A stretch of DNA of 64,000 bases from the NCBI RefSeq assembly GCF_001642735.1, contig NZ_LWHM01000031.1:124001-188000 (forward strand), in the 5' to 3' direction. Positions 35,095-45,885 of this stretch are shown here, piece after piece; position 1 is the stretch's first letter, and each line of letters begins with the position of its first letter. The notes under the pieces are model-generated. The model was not told the DNA's origin, searched no databases, and saw only the letters and a program-made list of their open reading frames with translations. The DNA is from Pseudohongiella nitratireducens. Lineage in GTDB: Bacteria > Pseudomonadota > Gammaproteobacteria > Pseudomonadales > Pseudohongiellaceae. A program made the translations under genes and the position numbers.

Positions 35095-37184
35095 GCATTG
35101 TGTCAGCACAGCATAATCACCTGACTCTCACGTCTGTGGACACCTTACTGGTCGAGTGGACAGCAGCCGGCTGGCTGCGCCGACTTGACTTGGAGCTGGC
35201 CCGGTTTGTCTGCCAGAATCTGCCCGACGTTGAGGGTCATGGCAATGAGGATCAGAATAAAGCGCTGATTTTTTTGAGTGTGGCACTGGTCAGTCTTTAT
35301 GCCGGCCAGGGGCATGTCTGCCTGGATCTGGCACGATGCCTGAAAGCACCTGAAGGCATTTTGCTTTCCCCGGTGGACAGCAACCCATCTTTACCGGAGT
35401 ACCAGCCCAACCCCGCCGCGCTGCTGTCAGGACTACAACTGGCTGAATGGGTAGAGGCGTTATCGCTGTCGTCATTATCCGGACTTGAAGAGCCAGGTTC
35501 CCCCCTTGTACTGAATACCACCGAACCTGAGCGCCCCCTGCTATACCTGCGACGGATGTGGCAGTACGAACAGGACATTATTACCGGCATCAGCCAGAGG
35601 CTCTCAGCGGATAATGCTGCCCCGGATACCACTCAGATTCTGCAGGTACTGAACGACCTCTTTCCGGACAATACAACCACCGACACTTCAGCAAATACTT
35701 CCGTCGACTGGCAAAAGATTGCCTGCGCCCAGTCGATACGCGTGCCCTTCTCTATCATTACCGGCGGTCCGGGCACAGGCAAGACAACAACTGTGGTCAG
35801 GCTGTTGGCTGCCCTGACTGACCTGCAGGAAAAAGGCAACCCGTTGCGTATCAAACTGGCAGCCCCCACTGGCAAAGCTGCTGTGCGGCTCAGTGATTCC
35901 ATCAACGCCCAGCGCAGCAAGCTGGCTAACGCCGAAGCCATTCCGGGACGGGTCACCACCATTCACCAGTTGCTTGGCCCTAAAGCTGGCAGCCGGGAGT
36001 TTAAGTACCATGCAGCACACCCCTTACCTGCTGATGTGGTGGTGATTGATGAAGCCTCCATGGTGGATGTCGAAATGATGGCCCGGCTGATATCCGCCCT
36101 GCTGCCAAGCTGTCGCCTGGTGCTACTCGGCGACAAGGATCAGTTGGCATCCGTGGAAGCCGGCGCGGTACTGGGCAGCCTCTGCCAGCGTGCCATGCAG
36201 ATGCATTACCTGCCTGCCACAGCGCAATGGCTTTACCAGGCAACGCGGCAAACCATTCCTGATGCAGGACTGGACCAGCAGGGCTACCCACTGGACCAGG
36301 CCATCACCATGCTGCGTTTCAGTCACCGCTTTGGCAGGATTCCGGGCATCGGTGAGGTAGCCATAAAAGTGAACCATGGCGATCCGTCATCGTTAACCTG
36401 CTTCGACGGCAGGTACCCTGAACTGACTCGGCTGGTGGTTTCCCGTGATAGTCAGGACGCTGTCCTGGCCCGGCTGGTCACTGATACCGAGCAAGGCTTT
36501 GGATATTACCTGGGCGTGATGCAGAGCGGGCAGCCAGTCAGCTCTGATAACCGCAGTCCTGATCAGGCAGAAATCGATCACTGGGCGCAGCAGGTGCTGG
36601 ATGCCTACTCCCGATTTCAGTTACTCGCCGTATTGCGACAGGGGCCGACCGGCGTTGCCGGGTTGAATACCCGCATCGAAGCACACCTGGCATCTCGTCA
36701 CCTGATTCAGCGATTGCACCTGGACAATACCGGGCAACCCAGTCGCTGGTATGCGGGGCGCCCCGTCATGATGACCCGCAATGATTACAGCCTTGGCCTG
36801 ATGAACGGTGATATTGGTATCACCCTCTGGTACCCGGCTACGCGTCACTCACCGGCACGCCTGAGTGTGGCCTTCCCTGATCCGAAGCGCCCCCAGGGTG
36901 TTCGCTGGGTGTCGCCCAACCGACTGCCCCAGGTGGACACCGTATTTGCCATGACCGTGCATAAATCCCAGGGGTCCGAGTTTGCTCATACCGCACTCAT
37001 TCTGCCAGGTGCCGATAACCCGGTCATGACCCGCGAGCTTATCTATACGGCCATCACGAGGGCGTCCAGACGCTTCACCCTGATCGATCGTGACAATGGA
37101 ATCTTCCTGCGCGCCATTACACGACAGGTGCTACGACTTGGCAATTTGTCGGCCGCTACTTGCAGCCGAACCGATCCATATTGA
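35091..37184 (+). CDS. recD: Exodeoxyribonuclease V subunit alpha (RecD)
   Basis: A 697-residue superfamily 1 helicase with 5'-to-3' polarity. Walker A is GGPGTGKTT with K231; motif II VVIDEASMVD and motif III LLGDKDQLAS follow, and motif V/VI appear as AMTVHKSQGSEF and YTAITRASRRFTL. The N-terminal domain (to about residue 160) contacts RecC. It is the last gene of the recC-recB-recD operon; both junctions overlap. With the other two it repairs double-strand breaks and degrades foreign linear DNA. Confidence 0.96.
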   Translation: MSIVSAQHNHLTLTSVDTLLVEWTAAGWLRRLDLELARFVCQNLPDVEGHGNEDQNKALIFLSVALVSLYAGQGHVCLDLARCLKAPEGILLSPVDSNPSLPEYQPNPAALLSGLQLAEWVEALSLSSLSGLEEPGSPLVLNTTEPERPLLYLRRMWQYEQDIITGISQRLSADNAAPDTTQILQVLNDLFPDNTTTDTSANTSVDWQKIACAQSIRVPFSIITGGPGTGKTTTVVRLLAALTDLQEKGNPLRIKLAAPTGKAAVRLSDSINAQRSKLANAEAIPGRVTTIHQLLGPKAGSREFKYHAAHPLPADVVVIDEASMVDVEMMARLISALLPSCRLVLLGDKDQLASVEAGAVLGSLCQRAMQMHYLPATAQWLYQATRQTIPDAGLDQQGYPLDQAITMLRFSHRFGRIPGIGEVAIKVNHGDPSSLTCFDGRYPELTRLVVSRDSQDAVLARLVTDTEQGFGYYLGVMQSGQPVSSDNRSPDQAEIDHWAQQVLDAYSRFQLLAVLRQGPTGVAGLNTRIEAHLASRHLIQRLHLDNTGQPSRWYAGRPVMMTRNDYSLGLMNGDIGITLWYPATRHSPARLSVAFPDPKRPQGVRWVSPNRLPQVDTVFAMTVHKSQGSEFAHTALILPGADNPVMTRELIYTAITRASRRFTLIDRDNGIFLRAITRQVLRLGNLSAATCSRTDPY

Positions 37185-37349
37185 TTTCACACCAGTCTCG
37201 TGTGATAGTGATTAATGCAGGATCCGATCGGCTATAAACACTAATAATTAAATCAAATTGCCGGAAGTACTTAAAACCTCACCGCCATGAGTTGCCACAG
37301 CAACGGCGCTGATCGTTTTAACCCCGGTAGATACGACCGGAGAGACAAT

Positions 37350-38210
37350 ATGCCCCGATTGCTGGCCAACCTGGCCTTCATCTGCTGTATAGGCACCGTT
37401 TCAGGCACCTCAGCGCACTCCTTTGCTGATGACATCCCACGCACCCCGGATGGCAAACCCGACTTGAGCGGACTCTGGCAATCCATGAGCCGGGCGCACT
37501 GGAACATTGAACCCTCAGCTGCGAAAGCACCACCAGACTGGCAAATGGGAGCCTGGGGCGCCGCCCCCGCTTCACTGGGTGTTGTTGAGGGCGGCCCACT
37601 GCCATATACCGAAGAGGGCCTGGCAACACGGAATGCCAACCAGGCAGACTGGTTGGCCCTGGACCCACTGGTTAAATGCTATATGCCAGGCGTACCACGC
37701 GCCAATTACCTGCCCTTCCCGTTTCAGATTGTTCAGTCAGATGACCATATTGCCATGGCCTACGAGTTTGCCAGCGCCATGCGTATCGTCTATATGGATC
37801 AGCCGGATTTTGATGGCCCGGTTCCGGCCTGGATGGGACACTCCCGAGGACACTGGGAAGGTGACACACTGGTCATTCGTGTGACTGATTTTATGCCCTA
37901 CACCTGGTTCGACCATGCCGGCAATCACCACAGTGATCAACTGGAAGTCATCGAACGTTACACACCACAGGGTGAACACCTGATTATGTACGAGGCGGAA
38001 ATTCGTGACCCGGTGACCTATACCCGTCCCTGGACAATGAGTTTTCCGCTGTATCGTCGCCAGGAAGCCAATGCACAATTGCTGGAATTCAAGTGCGTCG
38101 AATTTTCCGAGGAGCTTATCTATGGCTACCTCAACAAAGATGCCCCTGAAGATCGCAGAGCACCAAAAGGGCTGCCCTTTTCCATCGACAACATCAACCC
38201 GGCACCTTAA
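37350..38210 (+). CDS. Secreted protein, paralogue 2 of a three-member family
   Basis: A 286-residue protein from the ATG at 37350, preceded by GGAGAG; this places a signal peptide at residues 1-27 (cleavage near AHSFAD). It shares the family core: IPRTPDGKPDLSGLW at the mature N-terminus, FPFQIVQSDDHIAM in the middle and GHSRGHWEGDTLVIRVTDF in the second half. It lacks the C-terminal YACHEGNYAL motif; instead LLEFKCVEF aligns roughly. It is the shortest and most divergent of the three. It follows recD by 165 bases and precedes paralogue 3 by 19 bases, likely in one transcript with it. Confidence 0.75.
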   Translation: MPRLLANLAFICCIGTVSGTSAHSFADDIPRTPDGKPDLSGLWQSMSRAHWNIEPSAAKAPPDWQMGAWGAAPASLGVVEGGPLPYTEEGLATRNANQADWLALDPLVKCYMPGVPRANYLPFPFQIVQSDDHIAMAYEFASAMRIVYMDQPDFDGPVPAWMGHSRGHWEGDTLVIRVTDFMPYTWFDHAGNHHSDQLEVIERYTPQGEHLIMYEAEIRDPVTYTRPWTMSFPLYRRQEANAQLLEFKCVEFSEELIYGYLNKDAPEDRRAPKGLPFSIDNINPAP

Positions 38211-38229
38211 GCCGCAGAGGAGGTTGATC

Positions 38230-39264
38230 ATGCAGGATGTGAACGCTACCAATAAGACCTGTCATAACGACAGGAAGTCACTATCGACGCTAGTGACCGT
38301 AACAGCAATGACGCTGACACTCGGGGCAACAGCCTGGGCGCAGGAAAATTATGAAGTACCACGTACACCCCATGGCCATCCAGACCTGCAAGGTGTGTGG
38401 GCGAACAACAGCAGTACGCCTCTGGAGCGCCCGGAGATATTTGGTAACAAGGCCACACTGTCTCCGGAAGAGTTTGAAGACCTGCAGCAACAGGCTCAGG
38501 AAATTCTGGACAGCGGCGGTGATGCCCTGTTTGGTGATGGTTTTTTAAATGCTGTTATCAGTGGAGAAGTCGAGTCCTATGACCCGGCAACAGGCAATTA
38601 CGATGCCGCCTGGATGGCAGACCGAAATCTGGAAAACCGAACCTCCCTGATTGTCGATCCACCGAATGGACGCATTCCACCGTTGACGGAAGAAGGCAAA
38701 GCCAGGGCGGCTGAACGTCGCAGTGGCCGCATCAGTCCAACCGACTCATACCAGGGGCGCCCCTTGCAGGAACGTTGTATCACATGGGGCATGCCCTACA
38801 TCATGGCGGGCTACAACAGTTATTATCAAGTCATTCAAAGCGAAGACACTGTCGCTATCATCCAGGAGATGATCCACGATGTGCGTGTGATTCCCCTAAC
38901 GGAAAAACCGGCACTGGATGAGCGGATTGAGCTCTGGCACGGGGACTCACGCGGCTGGTGGGAAGGTGACACCCTGGTGGTGGAAACGAAAAATTTTTCC
39001 GATGACAGCCTGTTTCGTGGTGCCGGCAAGAACCGAGTCTTTACCGAGCGCTACACCCGAACCTCGGATGATGTACTGCAGTACCAGTTTACCGTCGAAG
39101 ATCCAACCACATGGGAGCGCCCCTGGACGGCCATCATCAACTACACAGCCAGTGACGGCCCGATATTTGAGTACGCCTGTCATGAAGGCAACTATGCACT
39201 GATGGGAATTCTGTCAGGTGCCCGCGCGGAGGAAGCCAAGCAGGCAGCCCAGGGCAGTGACTGA
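38230..39264 (+). CDS. Secreted protein, paralogue 3 of a three-member family
   Basis: A 344-residue exported protein from the ATG at 38230, preceded by the strong ribosome binding site GAGGAGG; the longer frame from 38071 overlaps paralogue 2. Signal peptide residues 1-38, ending AWAQ. The mature part starts VPRTPHGHPDLQGVW and shows RCITWGMPY, GDSRGWWEGDTLVVETKNF and a C-terminal FEYACHEGNYALMG, almost the same order as paralogue 1 (26318). The family has conserved Trp, Asp and two Cys, suggesting a periplasmic or secreted domain stabilised by a disulphide. No catalytic motif is recognisable. Confidence 0.75.
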   Translation: MQDVNATNKTCHNDRKSLSTLVTVTAMTLTLGATAWAQENYEVPRTPHGHPDLQGVWANNSSTPLERPEIFGNKATLSPEEFEDLQQQAQEILDSGGDALFGDGFLNAVISGEVESYDPATGNYDAAWMADRNLENRTSLIVDPPNGRIPPLTEEGKARAAERRSGRISPTDSYQGRPLQERCITWGMPYIMAGYNSYYQVIQSEDTVAIIQEMIHDVRVIPLTEKPALDERIELWHGDSRGWWEGDTLVVETKNFSDDSLFRGAGKNRVFTERYTRTSDDVLQYQFTVEDPTTWERPWTAIINYTASDGPIFEYACHEGNYALMGILSGARAEEAKQAAQGSD

Positions 39265-39330
39265 TCCCCGGACCGGACACTCGCCCTCGTCCAGGTCAGT
39301 TCATCGCTGAGCTGGCTTAGCTGTGAGGGA

Positions 39331-40371
39331 TTAGCTTTGCGGGGAGTGGGCCAGCTCACGCGGCATACGGAAAACGATATTTTCCTCGACACCGGGCAGC
39401 TCTTTAGGGGCTGTACCGGTGATCTCATGCAATTTCTCAACGACTTCTTTGACCAGTACTTCGGGTGCGGAAGCGCCGGCGGTAATACCAAAGCGGGATT
39501 TTCCTGCAAACCACTCCGTCTTCAAATCACCCACACGGTCAATCAGGTAGGATTCACACCCCATCCGTTCAGCCAGTTCGCGCAGACGATTGGAGTTGGA
39601 ACTATTGGGGGAACCGACCACCAGCAACAGCTCGCATTCCAGCGCCAGCTGTTTGACCGCATCCTGACGGTTTTGCGTGGCGTAACAGATATCTTTTTTG
39701 CGCGGCCCTTCAATCAACGGGAAGCGATCACGCAGTGCATCAATCACTTTTGCCGTATCGTCCATCGACAGAGTGGTCTGCGTGACATAAGCCAGTTTTG
39801 AGGCATCTTTGACCGCCAGTGTTTGCACATCTTCCACGGACTCGACCAGATAGATCTCACCACCATTGGAACGATCATACTGCCCCATGGTGCCCTCCAC
39901 TTCCGGATGACGGGCATGACCGATCAGGATGCATTCACGCCCTTCTTTACTGAACTTGGCCACTTCAAGGTGGACTTTGGTGACCAGCGGGCAGGTAGCA
40001 TCGAAGATCTTAAAGCCGCGACTTTCTGCCTCCAGCACAACCGCTTTGGACACCCCATGGGCACTGAATATCACGATAGGCTGGCGACCACGCTCATCTG
40101 TCACCGGGACGTCTTCAAGCTCATCCACAAAGATGGCACCGCGCTTGCGCAAGGTATCGACCACAAACTTGTTGTGAACCACTTCATGCCGTACATAGAT
40201 TGGCGCGCCATAAACATCCAGCGCCCGATTCACAATATCAATGGCACGATCCACACCGGCACAAAAACCACGCGGGTTGGCCAGGCGAATTTGTGCATCG
40301 CCGGACGGTTGCTGTCCGGGTGTGTGATGAGAAACTGCTGACACTGTCGATTCATTAGCCATATCGGACAT
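39331..40371 (-). CDS. ispH: 4-hydroxy-3-methylbut-2-enyl diphosphate reductase (IspH)
   Basis: A 346-residue 4Fe-4S enzyme that makes IPP and DMAPP at the end of the MEP isoprenoid pathway. The three cluster cysteines are in [21 protein letters not shown] and CYATQNRQ; the catalytic Glu/His region [10 protein letters not shown] is also present. The N-terminus is about 27 residues longer than in E. coli, where the protein starts at the LANPRGF strand; the ATG at 40371 was kept because an AGGT site lies just upstream. It is the last gene of the ribF-ileS-fkpB-ispH block. Confidence 0.95.
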   Translation of the reverse strand: MSDMANESTVSAVSHHTPGQQPSGDAQIRLANPRGFCAGVDRAIDIVNRALDVYGAPIYVRHEVVHNKFVVDTLRKRGAIFVDELEDVPVTDERGRQPIVIFSAHGVSKAVVLEAESRGFKIFDATCPLVTKVHLEVAKFSKEGRECILIGHARHPEVEGTMGQYDRSNGGEIYLVESVEDVQTLAVKDASKLAYVTQTTLSMDDTAKVIDALRDRFPLIEGPRKKDICYATQNRQDAVKQLALECELLLVVGSPNSSNSNRLRELAERMGCESYLIDRVGDLKTEWFAGKSRFGITAGASAPEVLVKEVVEKLHEITGTAPKELPGVEENIVFRMPRELAHSPQS

Positions 40372-40392
40372 AAAACCTGCTTGCTCCTGCCG

Positions 40393-40890
40393 TCAGACGG
40401 ACTGGATATTGACTGTTTGCGTACCCGGCGGAATGACCGCATGGATATCCGCTTTAAACACAATATCATGTCCGGCCAGCGGATGATTAAAATCGATGAC
40501 GATATTCAGTTCACCGATCTGCCTGACAATACCCGGCATGTCATTGCCATTGGCATCGGTAAAGGACAGCACCGTGCCTTCCTGTACAGGGTCTGTGGTA
40601 TTGGCCAGCAGGCCCGAAAAGCGTTGTCTTGGCATGCTTTGTACGTTTTCCGGATTAACGGCACCAAAAGCCATTTCCGGGGCCAGCGTGATTTCCACGC
40701 TGTCGCCCTGGGAAAGTCCCTCCAGGGCGGCTTCAAACCCCGGCAGCATATTGCCGTCACCAATCACAAAAGTAACCGGATCACGGCCGTAGTTACTATC
40801 GATGACTTCGCCATCTGTCAGCGCCAGCTCAAAATTCAGGGTAACCCGGGCGCCAGCAGAAATTTCAGCCAGTTGCGTTTGTTCAGGCAT
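40393..40890 (-). CDS. fkpB: FKBP-type peptidyl-prolyl isomerase, SlpA-like
   Basis: A 165-residue protein from the ATG at 40890, overlapping the ileS stop by 8 bases. The FKBP core runs from about residue 10 ([19 protein letters not shown]) with the [15 protein letters not shown] turn; the inserted-flap domain, typical of SlyD/SlpA, spans about residues 70-130 and ends near [10 protein letters not shown]. It catalyses prolyl isomerisation and has chaperone activity. The short His-rich tail of SlyD is missing, which fits SlpA/FkpB. In most relatives lspA lies between ileS and this gene. Confidence 0.88.
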   Translation of the reverse strand: MPEQTQLAEISAGARVTLNFELALTDGEVIDSNYGRDPVTFVIGDGNMLPGFEAALEGLSQGDSVEITLAPEMAFGAVNPENVQSMPRQRFSGLLANTTDPVQEGTVLSFTDANGNDMPGIVRQIGELNIVIDFNHPLAGHDIVFKADIHAVIPPGTQTVNIQSV

Positions 40891-43780
40891 AGAGACGTTC
40901 TTCCCCGTCACCATCAATATTGGTAACACAGCGCTGGCACAGCTCAGGATGAGCTTCATCACTGCCCACATCGGGACGGTGATGCCAGCAACGTACGCAT
41001 TTCTCGCTGTCGCTGGCTGTCACACGGATTGTCAGCCCTTCCACTTCCGTTGCCACTGCATCGGCACCGTTAGCGGTTGCGGCATCTTCAACCGTGGCAG
41101 CGGAGACAATCAGCACAAAGCGCAGCTCATCACCGAGCCGGGTCAATTCGGCTTTCAGGCTTTCATCACAGTACAATACCACTTCCGCAGACAACGCCGC
41201 ACCGACACGTTTCTCGGCACGCTGACGCTCAAGTTCTTTGTTTACCGCGGTTTTCACCGCCATCACCTTGGTCCAGTAAGCATCATCAAACTCACCGTGA
41301 GGCGCCAGTGTCGGCAAGCCGTCAGCAAACAGTGACAAGAATACCGATGCCGGACGCTCGCCCGGTAACGACTGCCAGATTTCGTCAGCTGTGAAACTCA
41401 GCACAGGAGCGATCAGACGCACCAGTATTTCGCTAACGTGATACATCGCTGTCTGTGTAGAGCGTCGCGCCAGACTGTCACCCTTGGTGGTGTACTGGCG
41501 ATCCTTAACGATATCCAGGTAGAAACTGCCCAGTTCGATGACACAGAAATGGTGTATTTTCTGGTACAAGTTGAGGAACTGATATTGCTCATATTCGGCC
41601 ATGACTTCGTCGCGAAGCTGCTGGGCACGCCGGCAGATCCAGTGATCCAGTGCCAGCATGTCTTCAGCTGCCACCACATCCTGGGTCGGTTCAAAACCAC
41701 TCATGTTGGCGAGCATAAACCGTGCGGTGTTGCGGATACGTCGATAGGCATCGGCAATACGCTTGAGGATCTCCTGGGACATGGGGATCTCACCACGGTA
41801 ATCCGTCGCCGCCACCCAGAGTCGCAGGATATCCGCGCCATACTGGTTAAAGATTTCCTGGGGAGAAATCGTATTTCCCAGCGACTTGGACATTTTGTAG
41901 CCCTTGGAGTCCACCGTAAAACCGTGCGTCAATACCTGGCGGTAAGGTGCCACACCGTTCATTGCGATCGAGGTTTTCAGCGAGGACTGAAACCAGCCGC
42001 GGTGCTGATCGGACCCTTCCAGGTACAGATCGGCCGGGAACGACAACTCTTCCCGCTGTGCCAGTACTGAAAAGTGCGTCACACCCGAATCAAACCAGAC
42101 ATCCAGAGTATCGCTGACTTTGTTGTACTGATCCGCCTCATCACCCAGTAACTCGGCAGCATCCAGCTCAAACCAGGCTTCAATACCTTCCGCTTCAATG
42201 CGTTTGGCGACTTCCTCGATTAAACGGGGAGTTTCCGGGTGCAGACTGCCATCGGCTTTGGCAACAAACAGCGTGATCGGCACGCCCCAGGTGCGCTGAC
42301 GCGATACACACCAGTCAGGGCTGCCTTTGAGCATCAGTTCAATACGGGCTTTACCCCAATCTGGAATCCATTGCACGCCCTCGACAGCTGCCAGTGATTT
42401 ATCCAGCAGACCATTCTCTGTCATGCTGATGAACCACTGCGGTGTTGCCCGATAGATCAGCGGTGTTTTGGTGCGCCAGCAGTGCGGATAGCTATGGTGG
42501 ATTTTTTCCATGTGCACCAGTGCTGATTCGCGGCGCAGAATATCCAGCACCTGCTCATCCGCCTTGTAGACATGCACACCGGCCAGCTCACCTGCCGCGT
42601 CGGCAAAAACACCGTTTTCATCAACCAAGTTCAGTGTCTTCAGCCCATAGGCCTGGCCGACAACAAAGTCTTCCATACCGTGATCGGGAGCCGTATGTAC
42701 GGCACCGGTACCGGCATCGGTTGTCACATGGTCGCCCAGCAGCACGGGAACCTGCTTGTCGACAAAGGGGTGTTGCAGCAACTTGCTTTCCAGCGCATTA
42801 CCACGGGCAATACCAATCGTTTCCCAGCTCTCGATGCCGTAGCGCTGCATAACTGATTCGACCATATCTGTAGCCAGAACCAGCAACTCATCGCCCTGCC
42901 CGGCATTCTGCAAGGCGACAGAGGTATCCGGTTCAGCGCCTTCACTGTCATCACCCGCACTGGGCGGCACGTTCACTTTGACCAGGCTGTATTCCAGGTC
43001 TGCATTAAGGCTGACAGCCTGGTTGGAGGGCAATGTCCACGGTGTTGTCGTCCAGATAACCAGCGATGATGGCAGCGCTGCCAGGGTATTGCTGTCAGCG
43101 CCAAATGCAGACAGCCAGGCAGCCGCATCCACCAGTGGAAAACGCACATCTATGGCAAAGGATGTTTTATCCTGGTACTCAACCTCGGCCTCGGCCAGCG
43201 CCGACGCGCCGACCACACTCCAGTAAACCGGTTTGAACCCTTTCACCAGGTGACCGTTTTCGACGATTCGACCCAGAGCGCGAACGATGTTCGCCTCGGT
43301 ATCAAAGTTCATGGTCAGGTAGGGGTTTTCCCAGTCACCAATTACGCCCAGACGCACGAAATCTTTCATCTGGTTATCTACCTGGCGACTGGCATAATCA
43401 CGGCAGGCCTTGCGGAAATCGGCATAAGAGATCTTCTGGCCAGCTTTGCCTTTCTTTTTCTCGACGTTGTGCTCGATCGGCAGACCATGACAGTCCCAGC
43501 CCGGCACATAAGGCGCGTCATAACCAGCCAGCGTTCGGGCCTTGACGATGATGTCTTTCAGCGTTTTGTTTACTGAATGACCCAAGTGAAGATCACCGTT
43601 GGCGTAAGGAGGGCCATCATGAAGAATGAAAGAGGGACGACCTTTACTGACGCGACGAATTTCCTGGTACAGGTTCATGTCCTGCCAGCGCTTCAGCATA
43701 CCCGGCTCACGTTGAGACAGGCTGGCTTTCATCGGAAAGTCGGTATTGGGCAAATTCAGGGTCTGTTTATAGTCACTCAT
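40883..43780 (-). CDS. ileS: Isoleucyl-tRNA synthetase
   Basis: A 965-residue class I synthetase. It has [11 protein letters not shown] (HIGH motif, near residue 60), a CP1 editing domain, KMSKSLGNT (KMSKS), and a C-terminal zinc site with four cysteines (CVRCW near residue 924 and CQRC near residue 949). It charges tRNA-Ile and clears Val-tRNA. The ATG overlaps the ribF stop (ATGA), so it is coupled to ribF. Length is close to the bacterial norm of about 940. Confidence 0.97.
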   Translation of the reverse strand: MSDYKQTLNLPNTDFPMKASLSQREPGMLKRWQDMNLYQEIRRVSKGRPSFILHDGPPYANGDLHLGHSVNKTLKDIIVKARTLAGYDAPYVPGWDCHGLPIEHNVEKKKGKAGQKISYADFRKACRDYASRQVDNQMKDFVRLGVIGDWENPYLTMNFDTEANIVRALGRIVENGHLVKGFKPVYWSVVGASALAEAEVEYQDKTSFAIDVRFPLVDAAAWLSAFGADSNTLAALPSSLVIWTTTPWTLPSNQAVSLNADLEYSLVKVNVPPSAGDDSEGAEPDTSVALQNAGQGDELLVLATDMVESVMQRYGIESWETIGIARGNALESKLLQHPFVDKQVPVLLGDHVTTDAGTGAVHTAPDHGMEDFVVGQAYGLKTLNLVDENGVFADAAGELAGVHVYKADEQVLDILRRESALVHMEKIHHSYPHCWRTKTPLIYRATPQWFISMTENGLLDKSLAAVEGVQWIPDWGKARIELMLKGSPDWCVSRQRTWGVPITLFVAKADGSLHPETPRLIEEVAKRIEAEGIEAWFELDAAELLGDEADQYNKVSDTLDVWFDSGVTHFSVLAQREELSFPADLYLEGSDQHRGWFQSSLKTSIAMNGVAPYRQVLTHGFTVDSKGYKMSKSLGNTISPQEIFNQYGADILRLWVAATDYRGEIPMSQEILKRIADAYRRIRNTARFMLANMSGFEPTQDVVAAEDMLALDHWICRRAQQLRDEVMAEYEQYQFLNLYQKIHHFCVIELGSFYLDIVKDRQYTTKGDSLARRSTQTAMYHVSEILVRLIAPVLSFTADEIWQSLPGERPASVFLSLFADGLPTLAPHGEFDDAYWTKVMAVKTAVNKELERQRAEKRVGAALSAEVVLYCDESLKAELTRLGDELRFVLIVSAATVEDAATANGADAVATEVEGLTIRVTASDSEKCVRCWHHRPDVGSDEAHPELCQRCVTNIDGDGEERLYA

Positions 43781-44775
43781 TTCACATCACTTGTTGGTTC
43801 AGAGTCAGCATCGGCCGATTGTGTGGCAAACCAGGCTTTAGCAGCCTCAATGTCACGGGCAATCTGAGCCTGCAACTGCTCGAGAGAGTCAAATTTCTGT
43901 TCCGGTCTGACCAGATGACAAAACGTCACCGTCATATCGGCATCATATATATCCTGTTCAAAATCCAGCAGGTGAACTTCCAGCATGGCTTCGCCCTGCT
44001 TTTCCACCGTCGGCCGGTAGCCGATATTTGCAACTCCGCGCACAGACTGTTCCTGACCCGTTGCTGTGCGGATCTCGCAGCAGCAGGCATAGACCCCGTG
44101 CAGCGGAATATTACGTCGATTCAATGCCAGGTTGGCAGTCGGAAAACCGAGCTGTCGGCCTAACTGGCGCCCTTTCATGACACGCCCACCAATACTGTAG
44201 GCTCGGCCCAGGGCCGCTTCGACAGTCCGGAAGTCGGCCTTCGCCAGGCATTCGCGGATAAACGTACTGCTGATCCGCTGTTCACCGAGCTGTACGCTCT
44301 CGGTCTCCACCACCGAGAAGCCATGCTGTTCTCCCATCACCTGCAGGAGTGCATAGTCGCCCCGACGCTGATGCCCAAAACGGAAATCATTGCCGATAAT
44401 CAAACACTGAACATTAAGCGTTTCTGCCAGTATCTCAGTAACATAGGCCTCCGGCGAAAGCTGACACAAGGCCTCGTCAAAGCGCAGCAGATAAATCAGG
44501 TCGGCCTCGGCGTTCTTAAGTAAATCTACCTTCTCAGCAGCCTCACTCAACCGGGGCGGGCAATCGCGGACGTCTTCAGCAAAAAACTCTTCCGGGTGCG
44601 GTTCAATCACAATGACCAGCGAAGGCACATTATATTGTTGCGCATGCGCATTTAGCTGTCTGACAATCTGCAAATGCCCACGATGAACCCCGTCAAACTT
44701 GCCAATACTGGCCACACAACCGCCATAGGTTTCACGGAAACCATCGAGTGTCTTCAGTTGCTTGCCAGAGGTCAT
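43777..44775 (-). CDS. ribF: Bifunctional riboflavin kinase/FAD synthetase
   Basis: A 332-residue protein. The N-terminal FAD synthetase (adenylyltransferase) domain shows [15 protein letters not shown] near residue 24 and [15 protein letters not shown] near residue 126; the C-terminal flavokinase domain shows [12 protein letters not shown] and GVYACCCEI. It makes FMN and then FAD. The gene order ribF-ileS is conserved in many bacteria. A TATAAT on the minus strand just beyond the previous gene (44801-44806) could be its promoter. The gene ends in an ATGA overlap with ileS. Confidence 0.95.
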   Translation of the reverse strand: MTSGKQLKTLDGFRETYGGCVASIGKFDGVHRGHLQIVRQLNAHAQQYNVPSLVIVIEPHPEEFFAEDVRDCPPRLSEAAEKVDLLKNAEADLIYLLRFDEALCQLSPEAYVTEILAETLNVQCLIIGNDFRFGHQRRGDYALLQVMGEQHGFSVVETESVQLGEQRISSTFIRECLAKADFRTVEAALGRAYSIGGRVMKGRQLGRQLGFPTANLALNRRNIPLHGVYACCCEIRTATGQEQSVRGVANIGYRPTVEKQGEAMLEVHLLDFEQDIYDADMTVTFCHLVRPEQKFDSLEQLQAQIARDIEAAKAWFATQSADADSEPTSDVK

Positions 44776-44801
44776 TGCATCGGCGCCGTAAAAAACGGCG
44801 A

Positions 44802-45065
44802 TTATAACGCGTCTCCGCCCATGTTCCCACCACTGCTAAGCAGCTGTCGACCCGTGCGGAAAAGCCAGCGGGACAGGACTAACGCAGCCACAATGACGAC
44901 AAACTGGCCAACAAAGGTATTGGCCACTGAAATGGAATCAGGGCGCATGAATATAAAGCCCAGGTTAATTACTGTCGCCAGCGCTGCCAGCAGACAGCAC
45001 AGACTGCCCAGTAAACAGAGCCCTCCCAGCAACTTCCGCCAGACACCGGTTTGATGTTCCTGCAT
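44802..45065 (-). CDS. Small two-helix membrane protein
   Basis: An 87-residue protein with two hydrophobic segments (about residues 11-40 and 48-67) separated by a short loop MRPDSISVANT, a basic stretch after the second helix, and a Gly-rich tail GGNMGGDAL. Three cysteines lie in the first helix. No family is recognised. The upstream AGGTGT is a modest ribosome site. It sits just before ribF on the same strand, where murJ or rpsT is often found in other gammaproteobacteria. Confidence 0.6.
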   Translation of the reverse strand: MQEHQTGVWRKLLGGLCLLGSLCCLLAALATVINLGFIFMRPDSISVANTFVGQFVVIVAALVLSRWLFRTGRQLLSSGGNMGGDAL

Positions 45066-45196
45066 ACACCTGCACCCCTATGACCTGTTTTTCCTGAGAT
45101 TATGTCAGCATGACCGGCTGGCGACAATCCTGCAGACTGGCGCCAGGGCGTTGACAAAGGTATGATGCGCCCTTCGAATCAGACAGCGAAACAGTT

Positions 45197-45631
45197 ATGC
45201 TAAGCAAATTGCTGATTACCCTGCTCGTCATGGTGGTCGCTGTTATTTACCTGCGTTATCGCCGAAGAGCAGCAAATCATTCTGCTGCATCGGGCAGACA
45301 ATCGGAACAGGCTTCAGGCAGCACCAAAGTCACCGCTTTCCTGGGCCAGGCCGAACAAATGACGCAGAAACAGGCCAGTCGCAAGAACCGGCTTACCATC
45401 CTGTTTTGGATCGTCATGACAACAATTTTGGTCAGCGCCATGGCATGGACGCTTTGGAGCTGGCGAGAACAACAACAAGAACTCACCATTTTACTGCACG
45501 ATTCAGGCAGTGCCTCTCCAGTGGTCTACCGGGTCAGACGAAAAGATCTGCACGACGACTTCTTTATCACGACAGATGGCGTTCGTGTCGTCGTCTCACA
45601 AAGTGAACGCATGGAAGTCATCGGCCTATAG
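45197..45631 (+). CDS. Membrane protein of unknown function, 144 residues
   Basis: The protein has an N-terminal helix (about residues 3-19), a polar basic segment with Ser/Gln/Ala-rich composition (20-65), a second helix (about 68-88), and a C-terminal soluble domain of about 55 residues with alternating strands (VVYRVRRKDLHDDFFITTDGVR). This layout suggests both helices in the inner membrane with the C-terminal domain in the periplasm or cytoplasm. I do not recognise a family. It is divergent from the small protein at 44802; 131 bases separate their starts. Confidence 0.6.
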   Translation: MLSKLLITLLVMVVAVIYLRYRRRAANHSAASGRQSEQASGSTKVTAFLGQAEQMTQKQASRKNRLTILFWIVMTTILVSAMAWTLWSWREQQQELTILLHDSGSASPVVYRVRRKDLHDDFFITTDGVRVVVSQSERMEVIGL

Positions 45632-45885
45632 GCAAAATCCGGTCGGCTATCGAATGTCGAGTGTGATTGGTCGTTTCTGCCCTGTCTATGCAATTCTGAT
45701 CTGTTAATCTAAGTTTGCAAGTCATGGCTTAGTTTCAGGCCTGATACACGGCTACGCCATGTGACACATGTTGTGATTTATGAATTTTATAGCATGACGA
45801 CTTGATATTTTTTTTATTTATTTTGCTTTTTTTACTGAGTAATTCGTTTCTTCAATTTACAGCGTACCGTGTGATACCAATTTTC
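45632..45885. other. A+T-rich gap between two plus-strand genes
   Basis: About 250 bases with low G+C and no supported gene. A T-rich tract (about 45808-45835) lies just ahead of the hydrolase start. I see no convincing terminator or operator. Confidence 0.4.

Noticed and set aside
27479-37184. recCBD as a mobile defence island
   Set aside because: The genes are full-length housekeeping recC, recB and recD with conserved motifs; no integrase, att repeats or other defence genes adjoin.
39823-40341. 172-codon frame on the plus strand opposite ispH
   Set aside because: ispH is certain; the frame is a long shadow in G+C-rich coding DNA.
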